61,410 bases of DNA from a virus. Positions within the stretch are counted from its first letter, which is position 1. Each line of letters opens with the position of its first letter. Made by a program: the position numbers and the translations under genes. Below the pieces are notes generated by a model. That model was not told the origin of the DNA and made no database searches. It saw only the letters and a program-made list of their open reading frames with translations. The DNA lies in the IMG/VR virus record IMGVR_UViG_3300050821_001776, positions 1-61,410 of that record. One strand, written 5' to 3'. Shown piece after piece: positions 40,719 to 48,188 of the stretch.

Positions 40719-41323
40719 TTAACGCTTACCCCGAAAAGCCGACAGTTCCATACGAGCGTACAATCGTCACAATGGCGGATATAATCTCGTACCTGCAGTC
40801 CGCGTCTTCGCCCGTGGAAGTTAAACGCTCAGCTTACATCATGTTCCGGGTTGAATCGGCCAATGGCGCGTCTGGCATCAACAACAATTATGTAGGCTGT
40901 CAGGCTGACGTTGGCCGCTGGGCTGCGAAATTTGATGCGCTAATCACTGGAATTGTTGAAGTGCAGGAGAATGGCACCGGCCGCGATAGGTTGTTTGTGG
41001 CGTTCGACCGCTGGCAATCGTGTGTAGACTTTCTGCTGGATCGCGTGGAGCATCGCGGTATTTACATTGGCGGCGTCGCTATCCCGATCAGCAACATGAT
41101 GGTTGCGACTGAGACGGATCTTTGCACCGCTTATGTGCGCGAGTGGGCAACAGGACAGCATGCAGCGCAACCAACCGCACAGCAACTCGCGGACTGGCGC
41201 TCTATGTATGGGCAGGCAACAGGGCTATTTCGGCATGGAGCGCAAGTAGGGGCGCCCGCGCCTGAACCAACAGCGGATGATCTGAACGCTGCGGAATTGA
41301 CGAAAGTGGAGACACCGACATGA
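40715..41323 (+). CDS. Putative lysozyme-like protein (endolysin candidate)
   Basis: 202 residues from a TTG (TTGA overlap). The block MFRVESANGASGINNNYVGC, QADVGRW recalls the E-S-x-G...N-N-Y-x-G-x-Q arrangement of lysozyme-fold and transglycosylase enzymes, with a possible catalytic Glu in RVES. Then FVAFDRWQSCVDFLLDRVEH, RGIYIGG. It is followed by small membrane and lipoprotein genes, which suits an endolysin, but no defined family was recognised. Confidence 0.45.
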   Translation: MINAYPEKPTVPYERTIVTMADIISYLQSASSPVEVKRSAYIMFRVESANGASGINNNYVGCQADVGRWAAKFDALITGIVEVQENGTGRDRLFVAFDRWQSCVDFLLDRVEHRGIYIGGVAIPISNMMVATETDLCTAYVREWATGQHAAQPTAQQLADWRSMYGQATGLFRHGAQVGAPAPEPTADDLNAAELTKVETPT

Positions 41324-41571
41324 ACCCAACAGTTACGGGCGGCCTGACGCTTGCTGGATCGCAGGTGGGACCGGTTGTCCAGTATTTCTTCCAGATCATC
41401 CACGTCGCGCCGCCATCCGATAACGTGGCTGCGTTGATCGGTGTGGGGCTGCTGACTGGCACACATGCGCTGTGGGTGTTCGTCAACAATCGCTTGCCGG
41501 TAAAGGCGCCTTTGGTTGTCACATCTGCAGTTGCACGAAACGCATCTGCAGCACAAGCGCCAGTTCAATAA
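41320..41571 (+). CDS. Small membrane protein (holin candidate)
   Basis: 83 residues. Two hydrophobic stretches (QVGPVVQYFFQIIHVA and NVAALIGVGLLTGTHALWVF) and a polar Ala-rich end. It lies between the lysozyme-like gene and a mini-lipoprotein, so holin is the best guess. Unproven. Confidence 0.6.
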   Translation: MNPTVTGGLTLAGSQVGPVVQYFFQIIHVAPPSDNVAALIGVGLLTGTHALWVFVNNRLPVKAPLVVTSAVARNASAAQAPVQ

Positions 41572-41672
41572 TGCGCGCCGCCCTCATCCTACTCGCCGCT
41601 CTTGCTCTGGCTGCGTGCATGCCATCCGACGCCGGGCAATGCCGTCCATACACGTTCCAACTCGGATGCTAA
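41571..41672 (+). CDS. Mini-lipoprotein, 33 aa (Rz1-like position)
   Basis: MRAALILLAALALAACMPSD has a lipobox LAAC at residues 13-16; the mature part is 18 residues with two more Cys (GQCRPYTFQLGC). ATG overlaps the previous stop (TAATG). It could be the outer-membrane subunit of a spanin pair, although no Pro-rich stretch is present and the inner-membrane partner is not obvious. Confidence 0.55.
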   Translation: MRAALILLAALALAACMPSDAGQCRPYTFQLGC

Positions 41673-41689
41673 CCAGGAGAACACACCAC

Positions 41690-42220
41690 ATGCTTACTCG
41701 TCGCACTCTCGTATCTGCTATTCCCGGCATTGCCGCTGCTGGCGCTCTTGCCGCGTGCTCATCCACAACAACCAATGGCGTTACCACAATCACGCTCAAC
41801 GTGGCCCAGGCTAATTCGTGGGCGCAGGCGCTTCTGAATGCAACGACCCTTGTTGCTGGGCTTCCGGGCATCGTAGGCACGCCGCCCGCGCTTGCAGTGA
41901 TGGCTGTTGAGCCGCTGATTTCCGCAGATCTGACGGCGTTCAACACGGCTGCGAATGGCCAGATCGTGCTGACGTATGATCGCACCACCCCGGCTGCGGC
42001 TGTGACATCGCTTGCGGCTGATGGACAGAAGTTGGTTTCTGACGTTCAGGCGGCGATTGGCAATGTGGCGTCGGCTCAGTTGAGCGTTGCTCAAGAGTAC
42101 TTGGCAGCAGTCAAGACCATTGTGTCCTTCTTCCAGGCTGCAGTTGGGAGTGTAGCGGCGGCTGCGCCTTCCGGCATGACTGAAGCGCGGGCGTTGGCAG
42201 TCCTGAAGGTGGGAAAGTAA
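41690..42220 (+). CDS. Twin-arginine lipoprotein
   Basis: 176 residues, with AGGAG before the ATG. The N-terminus MLTRRTLVSAIPGIAAAGAL, AACSS combines a twin-arginine (TRRTL) with a lipobox (LAAC), predicting Tat export and lipid anchoring. The mature part is Ala/Val/Thr-rich and helical. Phage Tat lipoproteins are uncommon; surface exclusion or lysis control are possible roles (inferred). Confidence 0.75.
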   Translation: MLTRRTLVSAIPGIAAAGALAACSSTTTNGVTTITLNVAQANSWAQALLNATTLVAGLPGIVGTPPALAVMAVEPLISADLTAFNTAANGQIVLTYDRTTPAAAVTSLAADGQKLVSDVQAAIGNVASAQLSVAQEYLAAVKTIVSFFQAAVGSVAAAAPSGMTEARALAVLKVGK

Positions 42221-42257
42221 GCGGCTGGGGAAGGTGGCAACTTGATGGAGTAGATCA

Positions 42258-42968
42258 ATGACTTTTTGCCTTGGCCGCCTTCCCCATTCGCCCGAACGGC
42301 TGGCGCGTGGACTTATGTCCGCGCCAGCGCCGATGCTCTACCGTTATCAGCTTGATCGTTCAGCTATCGATTACCAACCAGGGCTTTGGGGTAACGGAAC
42401 GATCCCAGACTGCACTGCGGTAGGCGTGGCCAATGCTGCGCTCGCCTCTGGTCTGCTTCGTAGCGCCACTCCCGTGATCACAGATGGCAAGCCTCAAGCC
42501 CTATACGCCGATGTCATCGGAATGCCAGGGGCTAGTGACGCCCAACTGGCGGCCACTGACGGGGCTATGGCCATGGACATGCTCAACGATGTTGCTACGC
42601 ATGGCTTTGACGCTGGACAACAAGTGCCTCTGGTCCCGATCCCCCGCACTGTGCCGAACTCTCGTGAGGCCATCGCTGGTTTAATGTGCAACCGGCTGCT
42701 GGGCGTGGCCTATCTCGGCATCAGGCTCTATCAGGGGGACATGGACACCTTTGGCCAAGGCCCATGGGTGGCGCCGATTGCCGCTTCGGGCGCCTTGGTT
42801 GGTGGTCATGTGTTGCTTGCATGGGACTATCCGGTAGGGCTTGCAGATGCTGATCTCACTCGCTTGGCTACATGGGCAGCTCTACAGCCAGCATCATGGG
42901 CTTGGATCATGGAAAGGCTTGATGAGACCCACGGCCTAGAATGGCCGCAACTAAAGGCGGCAGCGTGA
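42258..42968 (+). CDS. Papain-like (C1/C39-type) cysteine peptidase-like protein
   Basis: 236 residues. GTIPDCTAVGVANAALASGL offers a Cys at the start of a helix, and GGHVLLAWDYP offers the His, in the order and context of papain-like folds. A third residue is not clear. It may cleave peptidoglycan stems or host proteins. The start at 42258 is preceded by GGAG seven or more bases upstream. Next to other exported proteins. Confidence 0.6.
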   Translation: MTFCLGRLPHSPERLARGLMSAPAPMLYRYQLDRSAIDYQPGLWGNGTIPDCTAVGVANAALASGLLRSATPVITDGKPQALYADVIGMPGASDAQLAATDGAMAMDMLNDVATHGFDAGQQVPLVPIPRTVPNSREAIAGLMCNRLLGVAYLGIRLYQGDMDTFGQGPWVAPIAASGALVGGHVLLAWDYPVGLADADLTRLATWAALQPASWAWIMERLDETHGLEWPQLKAAA

Positions 42969-43378
42969 AGGATTACCTCCTCGTTACTGCTGTCATCTTA
43001 GCGTTCTTGGCTGCGATAGCGTACGCGCGAGGCGCGCCGCCGCCTGGCACCGATCCCACGTCCGGGCTAGCACAGTGGTTCCACACTCTGACGGTGCCAC
43101 CAGAACAGGGACTGGGTGAGAATGCGTTGTGCTGTTCCGTGGCTGATTGTCGCAATGTGCGTGCTGAGATCCACAGTGATGGCCATTGGTGGGCTTACGT
43201 AGACAGCAAAACGTTCCCTGACAATCCAGACAATTCATATGAAGGGCACGCGCCGAACGAGTGGGTAATAGTGCCGGATAACGCAATCCTGAAACGGCAT
43301 GATAACCCGACCGGTGACGCGGTGCTCTGTTGGTACGGCGGGATGGTGCGCTGCTTCGTGCCGGCGGGACAAGTGTAG
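42965..43378 (+). CDS. Exported or membrane-anchored protein, 137 aa
   Basis: GTG start overlapping the previous stop. MKDYLLVTAVILAFLAAIAY is a signal anchor (possibly cut after ARG). The mature part has five Cys (NALCCSVADCRNV, VLCWYGGMVRCFVP) that could form disulphides, and HSDGHWWAYVDSKTF. Resembles small periplasmic proteins; function unknown. Confidence 0.7.
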   Translation: MKDYLLVTAVILAFLAAIAYARGAPPPGTDPTSGLAQWFHTLTVPPEQGLGENALCCSVADCRNVRAEIHSDGHWWAYVDSKTFPDNPDNSYEGHAPNEWVIVPDNAILKRHDNPTGDAVLCWYGGMVRCFVPAGQV

Positions 43379-43387
43379 GAGATCACC

Positions 43388-43654
43388 ATGGCCATAGTGA
43401 CACTGGAGACATCAAGCGTGGGCACACTCATCGTAACGGGCTCCGTCGTGTTCGATGCCGGAGCGACAGCCACCGTCCTCGATGTGACCGCAACGCCGGT
43501 CGGTGGTGGCACTGTCATCAACATGGGCAGCATCTTGAACGCTGGGACATTCGACTTCTCGGCTGTCGTTCCCACTGGCACCTATGACGTGGTGGCCGTG
43601 GCGAGCGAAACTGTTCAGAACATCATCACGCAGACCGCCACCCAAGCGGTCTGA
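43388..43654 (+). CDS. Hypothetical beta-rich protein, 88 aa
   Basis: Good AGGAG site seven bases before the ATG. All-beta and Thr/Val-rich (VTLETSSVGTLIVTGSVVFD, ATATVLDVTATPVGGGTVIN). Likely a small virion or fibre partner of the following 602-residue protein. From here to 45465 the codon use shifts to C-ending codons, suggesting a separate origin. Confidence 0.65.
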   Translation: MAIVTLETSSVGTLIVTGSVVFDAGATATVLDVTATPVGGGTVINMGSILNAGTFDFSAVVPTGTYDVVAVASETVQNIITQTATQAV

Positions 43655-43656
43655 TC

Positions 43657-45465
43657 ATGCTCATAATCAATGGATTCACGGTTGTCGGGATATCCGACGC
43701 CGGCATGGTTGTCACGATCCAACTGGCCACTGGCGCGCCCATCATATTTGACCGAGCGCATGGCACGGACCAAGGCAGCTACGTAGATCCCCAGGGCAGA
43801 TTCACCGTCGGCTGCATCCTTACGACCAATCCGCTGTTGCCCGGCTTCCGGGTCTATTTCCGCTCCGATGCAGACGGAAGCCGCGACGAGGTTGTGTTCG
43901 AATATGGCGACCCGTGGGCAACCGGAACGCCGGCAGATCTTGGCGCCTACACCGTCACGATTACAAAGAACGGTGCCACGCTCGCCTCGGTTTCGGTTCC
44001 GGCGCATTACTGGATGGCTCGTTGGCGGTGGCAATCGGCTCCGCGCCCGGTGACAGCCACGATCGCGCAACTCGTCGCGGCAAAGCTGCTCCCGCAGTTC
44101 GACGCCTCCCAGCTTGGCGTCGCCACCAAGACGCAGCCGGCCTACACCTACTCGCCCATGGGCTTCGCCGGTCTCTACTGCAATATGACCATCACTGGGG
44201 ACCGAGGCGACATAGGGCTAATCACCGAGTGGCAGGCGGACTATGTCTGCACGGGCGCAAACCTCCCCACTGTGCTCGCACAGGCGGAAGCAGCCGGATC
44301 TTTCCCCATCAACTTCCGCGACACCAAGACCGGTGCTCCGCTGGACGGCATTGCTTATCCGAGGGCATCGATCCAGAATATCAACCAGCCGAGCCCGTTG
44401 ATCAAAACGACCGCGCCGACGAGCGCCGGCACGCCGATCAAATATGACGACGGCCACTCGCCCTCCATGAGCTACCTGCCGTTCCTGCTGACCGGCGATC
44501 CCTATTACCTGGAGGGACTACAGTTCCAGGTCTGCGCCGATCTGTTCTCGCTCAACCCCGCAGCGCGCTACGCGCAGGGCGGCCGATATCTCGCATGGCC
44601 GCTGCGCAATATGTTCGGGGCTGCGGCCGTCACCCCGGCCGCGGTGCCGTCCTGGCTCCTGCCACAAGCACGAATGCAGGCGGTGCTCGGGGCTATGCTG
44701 GCCGCCGTGACCGTCAATACAATCACCACCCCGATCGACCTCTATGCAAACTTTGGTCTCTACGCGCCATTCCCATGGCCCACCAACTCGCCGTTCGCCT
44801 TCTGGCAGAACGACATGCTGGCTCTTGTGTTGGGCTTCGGCCTGCTGTTGGCTCACAGCGAGTGGCAGGCGATCGCGCATGGCGTTGTCGGATGCGCGGT
44901 GCAGCGGACGAACGGCACGAGCGGATGGCCACGTAGCTGCCCCACACTCTATGACAGCTTGGCTGCGCCATCCGTAACGCTGGCTGCTGGCGTCGGTTCG
45001 ACAGACCAGACAATCACAGTGGCGCCAACTATTGGGCTGGCGGTGGTGGCCTGGTTCAACTCGACAGTCACCCCGGCTCAGGTGTTTCCGGCTGTGCCAT
45101 TCCCGGTGATGATCGATAGTGAACTGATGACCGTCACGGCGATCAACGTGAATGTTTGGTCTGTTACTCGCTCAGCGCGTCCAGCAGCGCACAGTGCAGG
45201 GCGCATCTTCTACGGTCCGAACGAGACCACATGGGGCGCCTTGTGGAACCTATGCTCCACCGAGCAGGCCCTCCCGGCAGCCGACAACAACGCGCTGCAA
45301 TTGTCCGGTGCTGGCTCGATCACCTATCCGGCTTATTTGCGCGGCGCACTCGCGATGGCGGATCAGGTCGGGCTGACGACTGGTGCGGCTCAATGGCTCA
45401 TGCAGCAGATGGTCGCCAATGCGGCTAAGTATCCGAGCGATCGGAAATGGATGGTCGCGGCGTAG
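43657..45465 (+). CDS. Large toroid-like tail protein / depolymerase candidate
   Basis: 602 residues. The N-terminus is beta-rich (TVVGISDAGMVVTIQLATGA). The centre has YDDGHSPSMSYLPFLLTGDP, YYLEGLQFQV followed by helical repeats (FAFWQNDMLALVLGFGLLLA), the style of alpha/alpha-toroid polysaccharide lyases and related phage proteins. A late insert (VFPAVPFPVMIDSELMTVTA) looks like a small beta domain. No catalytic site can be assigned. It could degrade host capsule or LPS. Confidence 0.6.
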   Translation: MLIINGFTVVGISDAGMVVTIQLATGAPIIFDRAHGTDQGSYVDPQGRFTVGCILTTNPLLPGFRVYFRSDADGSRDEVVFEYGDPWATGTPADLGAYTVTITKNGATLASVSVPAHYWMARWRWQSAPRPVTATIAQLVAAKLLPQFDASQLGVATKTQPAYTYSPMGFAGLYCNMTITGDRGDIGLITEWQADYVCTGANLPTVLAQAEAAGSFPINFRDTKTGAPLDGIAYPRASIQNINQPSPLIKTTAPTSAGTPIKYDDGHSPSMSYLPFLLTGDPYYLEGLQFQVCADLFSLNPAARYAQGGRYLAWPLRNMFGAAAVTPAAVPSWLLPQARMQAVLGAMLAAVTVNTITTPIDLYANFGLYAPFPWPTNSPFAFWQNDMLALVLGFGLLLAHSEWQAIAHGVVGCAVQRTNGTSGWPRSCPTLYDSLAAPSVTLAAGVGSTDQTITVAPTIGLAVVAWFNSTVTPAQVFPAVPFPVMIDSELMTVTAINVNVWSVTRSARPAAHSAGRIFYGPNETTWGALWNLCSTEQALPAADNNALQLSGAGSITYPAYLRGALAMADQVGLTTGAAQWLMQQMVANAAKYPSDRKWMVAA

Positions 45466-45466
45466 A

Positions 45467-45486
45467 AAGTGTCGTGTCAGTTTTCA
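45467..45486 (-). pseudogene. Truncated start of a seventh array gene
   Basis: Right after the stop of the 45484 gene (GTGA overlap), the minus strand reads GTG AAA ACT GAC ACG ACA CTT, that is MKTDTTLSTP, matching the shared N-terminus of the array genes. The frame runs only about 20 codons into the 3' end of the convergent 602-residue gene. It looks like a gene cut off at a recombination junction. Confidence 0.45.
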
Positions 45487-45729
45487 CTGCACTGATCTCC
45501 AATGGGTTGGTGCGCCATCTGGCCGGTCGTCGCACCAAGTGAACGCTCCTTCGGTGGAGACCCAAATCCCGCGATGCAAAGAGACGAGAGGGTTCACCTC
45601 ACCGGGATGCCACGCCATGCGGAACGGGCCATCTGCATCGGGCGCCCATAACTCCAGGGTGCGCCCATCCTTCGGCACGCTTTCATAAGGCAGGAAGCCA
45701 TCCGGCGGGGTCGTTTGGTTCTCGCTCAT
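45484..45729 (-). CDS. Array protein, DUF551-like, 81 aa
   Basis: Starts MSENQTTPPDGFLPYESVPK, then DGRTLELWAPDADGPFRMAW, HPGEVNPLVSLHRGIWVSTE and ends APTHWRSVQ. The P-x-DG...W...THW layout is that of small DUF551-type phage proteins. Last intact gene of the minus array, overlapping its upstream neighbour by four bases. Function unknown. Confidence 0.7.
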   Translation of the reverse strand: MSENQTTPPDGFLPYESVPKDGRTLELWAPDADGPFRMAWHPGEVNPLVSLHRGIWVSTEGAFTWCDDRPDGAPTHWRSVQ

Positions 45730-45920
45730 GCTGAGTTCCTCTTGCCTACGCGCTGAACGCGAATGCGGACCTTTCCGTCTGTCTGATACATCATCGCGTA
45801 GTGATCAGCTTCGCGCTTCACGGATTCGTAGGGGCCGTAGCCACCCGCAACTTCCTGCCCGCTGACATAAACTTTGAACCAACCCATCTGTGGCTCGGTC
45901 GTTTTGTTTTCATCGGACAT
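45726..45920 (-). CDS. Array protein, 64 aa
   Basis: Starts MSDENKTTEPQMGWFKVYVS, sharing the array's N-terminal motif, and continues GGYGPYESVKREADHYAMMY, a small alpha/beta fold. Basic C-terminus (VRIRVQRVGKRNSA). Unknown. Confidence 0.65.
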   Translation of the reverse strand: MSDENKTTEPQMGWFKVYVSGQEVAGGYGPYESVKREADHYAMMYQTDGKVRIRVQRVGKRNSA

Positions 45921-46079
45921 AGGGCAGCGCCTCCAAAACCTTCTGGGCAGTAGCTTGGACTAGAGCGCCATTCCGTGCATCGTCCTCTTGGCCGAAGATG
46001 CGGAAACAGTCGCGCACAAAAGCCTCTGCGCTGCCCGTTCCGCCTGCGCCGGGGTGGTTTTGTTCTGTGCCTCGCTCAC
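45910..46079 (-). pseudogene. Array gene with apparent -1 frameshift
   Basis: From GTG 46079 (GTGA overlap with upstream gene) the frame reads MSEAQNKTTPAQAERAAQ, the array motif, but stops early. The adjacent frame then gives AEAFVRDCFRIFGQEDDARN, GALVQATAQKVLEALPYVR, a convincing C-terminus ending at 45910. Joining them needs a single base change near 46030-46040. Options are a real disabling deletion, a sequencing error or programmed frameshifting. Confidence 0.55.
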
Positions 46080-46387
46080 GACAACTCTCCCGTTTCAACG
46101 AAACGCTGAAGGTAAGGAAGCAGCGCCGCGACCTGATCGCGCGTCAGATGCATCCGTGTATTCGAGACATAATAGGGACCACTCGGGTGAATGTCGGCCA
46201 ACTCCACCTTCGACCATCCGATGAAGGCTTCGAAGCGTCGAAGGTCCAGGTCATTGCATCCAAGCCACACGCAATCGTCCGTGGCGACGGATGATTTCTG
46301 CAATGAGCACTCATAGCCCTTCTGATCCTTGAACTCGATCAGATCAAAGCCGCGCCCGGTTTTGCCTTCGGTGGTTTTGTCACTCAT
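46076..46387 (-). CDS. Array protein, 103 aa
   Basis: Starts MSDKTTEGKTGRGFDLIEFK (GGAG upstream) and continues DQKGYECSLQKSSVATDDCV, WLGCNDL, then HLTRDQVAALLPYLQRFVET. The last part is a pattern I associate with small phage proteins ending in a helix that binds nothing known. Overlaps both neighbours. Confidence 0.7.
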   Translation of the reverse strand: MSDKTTEGKTGRGFDLIEFKDQKGYECSLQKSSVATDDCVWLGCNDLDLRRFEAFIGWSKVELADIHPSGPYYVSNTRMHLTRDQVAALLPYLQRFVETGELS

Positions 46388-46592
46388 TCGGGACTTCTCC
46401 CTCAATCATATCCTGCGGCCACTTCTTGTCAGGCGGATACCAATCGCCAGTGGCCTTATCCTCGATCCAGTTGCGCCACTCACAATTAGCTTCATGTGCC
46501 TCAAGAGCGACATTGAACCGCGCTCCACAAAATCTGCACCTATTCGATGGACTCATGGCAATCGTCGTAGCGGTCGTATCGGTTTTGCTCAT
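46380..46592 (-). CDS. Array protein with zinc-finger motif, 70 aa
   Basis: Starts MSKTDTTATTIAMSPSNRCR. CRFCGARFNVALEAHEANC gives C-x2-C-x10-H-x3-C, a small zinc finger. Ends WYPPDKKWPQDMIEGEVPNE. Its start overlaps the upstream stop (ATGA). Confidence 0.65.
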   Translation of the reverse strand: MSKTDTTATTIAMSPSNRCRFCGARFNVALEAHEANCEWRNWIEDKATGDWYPPDKKWPQDMIEGEVPNE

Positions 46593-46762
46593 TCTGAAAT
46601 TCCATTGTCGAACAACGGTGCTGTCGTAATCTCCACAGGAGGGCTGTCCCAAAGCTCGTAGAGAACCTTGTCGATCGCCGCGTAGGCTAAGTCACGATCT
46701 CGCAGAGTGCGGAACCTCAACAGGATCGACTTAGCTGGAAGTGTCGTTTCAGTTTTTGGCAC
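46589..46762 (-). CDS. Array protein, 57 aa
   Basis: Read from GTG 46762: MPKTETTLPAKSILLRFRTL, RDRDLAYAAIDKVLYELWDS, ending FDNGISE. It shares the KTxTT start of the other array genes. It overlaps the end of the resolvase-like gene by 14 bases. Too short for routine gene finding; supported by ATGA coupling downstream. Confidence 0.6.
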   Translation of the reverse strand: MPKTETTLPAKSILLRFRTLRDRDLAYAAIDKVLYELWDSPPVEITTAPLFDNGISE

Positions 46763-47393
46763 GTGATCTTCTCCTTTCGCTCCGCAGCCGCTTCGCCTGC
46801 GCCAAGCTGCGCTGTCCTAGGTCGTTGTAGAGGGTCTTGACCGACAGGCCGGATCGCCTAGCAATCTCCTCCGTGCTGATCTCGTCGGTAGATAGTGGCC
46901 ACAGCGGCTCGGCTACCTTCAGTTTCTCGGCCGTTCTTTTCCGCTTTGCGGCCGCTGCGGCGATGTTCCCGGCAATCTTGGATGTCTTTTTCGTAGCCTT
47001 CTCCAAGGCATCCAGCCACGCGCCGATGGCTGCGTCGGCTCCCGCCATTCCCGCGTCAGGGGCTATTGCCAAGCCGCTGTCCGCGAACAGGACGGTGGCG
47101 CCCCGGTTCTCAGCCGCCTCGATCAGCGTCTTAGTAAGGTCCCGCTGGCTGACGGCCAAGGCAAGCGGCGTGGCCACTACGAGCGTCTCCCCGCGACGGT
47201 GCGTTTTGCGCAGGAAGTTGTCGCGCTCGATCAGCCACTCAGCGCGGATGTAGCTCGGCTTTTTGGCCCGGTCAGCTCGCAAGGTGTCCTGAAACAGCGA
47301 CGGGTCACCCCCCCAGCCGCCGTCGTCCAGCAGCTTGATCTGGGCTTCTACTGTCCAGCCTCGCACCCCATTTCTGACATAACGGCGGGTCAA
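46749..47393 (-). CDS. Degenerate resolvase-like protein with C-terminal HTH
   Basis: About 214 residues from TTG 47393 (AGGCAGG upstream); a longer TTG at 47423 lies at the likely transcription start. The N-terminal part has the serine-recombinase fold rhythm (RRGETLVVATPLALAVSQRD, LTKTLIEAAENRGATVLFAD) but I see no Y-x-R-x-S catalytic start. The end (ISTEEIARRSGLSVKTLYND) is a resolvase-type HTH. It is therefore probably a DNA-binding regulator. First gene of the minus array. Confidence 0.65.
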   Translation of the reverse strand: MTRRYVRNGVRGWTVEAQIKLLDDGGWGGDPSLFQDTLRADRAKKPSYIRAEWLIERDNFLRKTHRRGETLVVATPLALAVSQRDLTKTLIEAAENRGATVLFADSGLAIAPDAGMAGADAAIGAWLDALEKATKKTSKIAGNIAAAAAKRKRTAEKLKVAEPLWPLSTDEISTEEIARRSGLSVKTLYNDLGQRSLAQAKRLRSERRRSRAKN

Positions 47394-47428
47394 TTTCCTG
47401 CCTCTGCATTTCCTGATTGACAAGAACT

Positions 47429-47457
47429 ACAATAGACGGTAAATGTGAGGGTGTCAA
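47429..47457 (-). promoter_or_regulatory. Promoter of the minus-strand array
   Basis: On the minus strand: TTGACA (47457-47452), a 17-base spacer, TATTGT (47434-47429). Transcription would start near 47422, leaving a short leader before TTG 47393. It shares the intergenic gap with the divergent gene at 47499. Confidence 0.7.
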
Positions 47458-47498
47458 CGCAAGACAGCAGTTAGCGAACAGAACCCCGGAGCAGTCAG

Positions 47499-47693
47499 AT
47501 GGCCAGCCTCACCATCACTCGCGCTACCAACAAGCAAACAGGTCTTCAGTTCTATTTCGCGACGCGCTTTCGCGGCGGCAGGCATGAGTTCACTTGCGAT
47601 TGCAAGGCGACGATCCGCCGTTGGTTTTGCTCTCTTCCAGAAGCCAGGGAAGCGGCTATTTCTTCTCAGACCATCCTGACGTGGACGGAGTGA
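47499..47693 (+). CDS. Hypothetical protein, 64 aa
   Basis: Starts MASLTITRATNKQTGLQFYF and continues ATRFRGGRHEFTCDCKATIR. Basic and probably a small beta-plus-helix fold. The leader contains AACCCCGGAGCAG, a motif repeated before later genes of this block. Confidence 0.65.
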   Translation: MASLTITRATNKQTGLQFYFATRFRGGRHEFTCDCKATIRRWFCSLPEAREAAISSQTILTWTE

Positions 47694-47878
47694 AAGAGAT
47701 GCTGCCGAAAATCGGCTTGATATTCACTCACGCATTCTGGCTTGATGCCGATAATCGCCATCTTAGGATGCGGGTTACGAAGATCGCTAAGGGTGTTGTT
47801 TATTATCGACCGGTTGACGGAGGCAATTCATCTTACTGCGACATTCAGAGCTTCAGTCGTTATGCGCTGGAGCCGTAG
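47690..47878 (+). CDS. Hypothetical protein, 62 aa
   Basis: GTG start overlapping the previous stop; ATG 47699 is an alternative. MKEMLPKIGLIFTHAFWLDA, then RVTKIAKGVVYYRPVDGGNS, a KOW-like or small beta-barrel rhythm, but no family named. Confidence 0.65.
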   Translation: MKEMLPKIGLIFTHAFWLDADNRHLRMRVTKIAKGVVYYRPVDGGNSSYCDIQSFSRYALEP

Positions 47879-47910
47879 GAGGCAGCATGGGTTTCCCCCG
47901 GAGAGATTGA

Positions 47911-48159
47911 ATGCCGACAACACGTGAAGATATTTCTGGCTGGCTCAAACGAGCGCAGGATAAAGGCGCGACACACATGATAGTTGCGACGGACACATTT
48001 GATTACGGCGACTACCCTGTATTCGTGATGCCAGGCGAGGATGCGGCAACGAAGATGAAGGAGTTGCGAGATGCGCCAATGTCGCGGGTGATGGAGTGCT
48101 ATAGTATGGCGCTCCCGCTGGATGATCAGTTGTCTGAACGCCGCGCCTTCCACCTGTAA
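47911..48159 (+). CDS. Hypothetical phage protein, 82 aa
   Basis: Starts MPTTREDISGWLKRAQDKGA, then THMIVATDTFDYGDYPVFVM, PGEDAATKMKELRDAPMSRV. The order (helix, strand, FDYxDYPVxV) is common among small phage accessory proteins. Leader contains CCCCCGGAGAGAT. Confidence 0.7.
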   Translation: MPTTREDISGWLKRAQDKGATHMIVATDTFDYGDYPVFVMPGEDAATKMKELRDAPMSRVMECYSMALPLDDQLSERRAFHL

Positions 48160-48188
48160 CCAAACCCCCGGATAGAGGAAGCCGCACT

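Noticed and set aside
45467-46757. Similar sequences at 45467 and 46739 (AAGTGTCG-TCAGTTTT) as ends of another transposon
   Set aside because: They are in direct, not inverted, orientation and both are the start region of array genes, which explains the similarity. Resemblance to the transposon ends is only partial.
46749-47423. Serine integrase for lysogeny
   Set aside because: The fold rhythm and HTH are resolvase-like but no catalytic Ser or the associated Arg motif can be seen, and the protein is too short for a large serine integrase.
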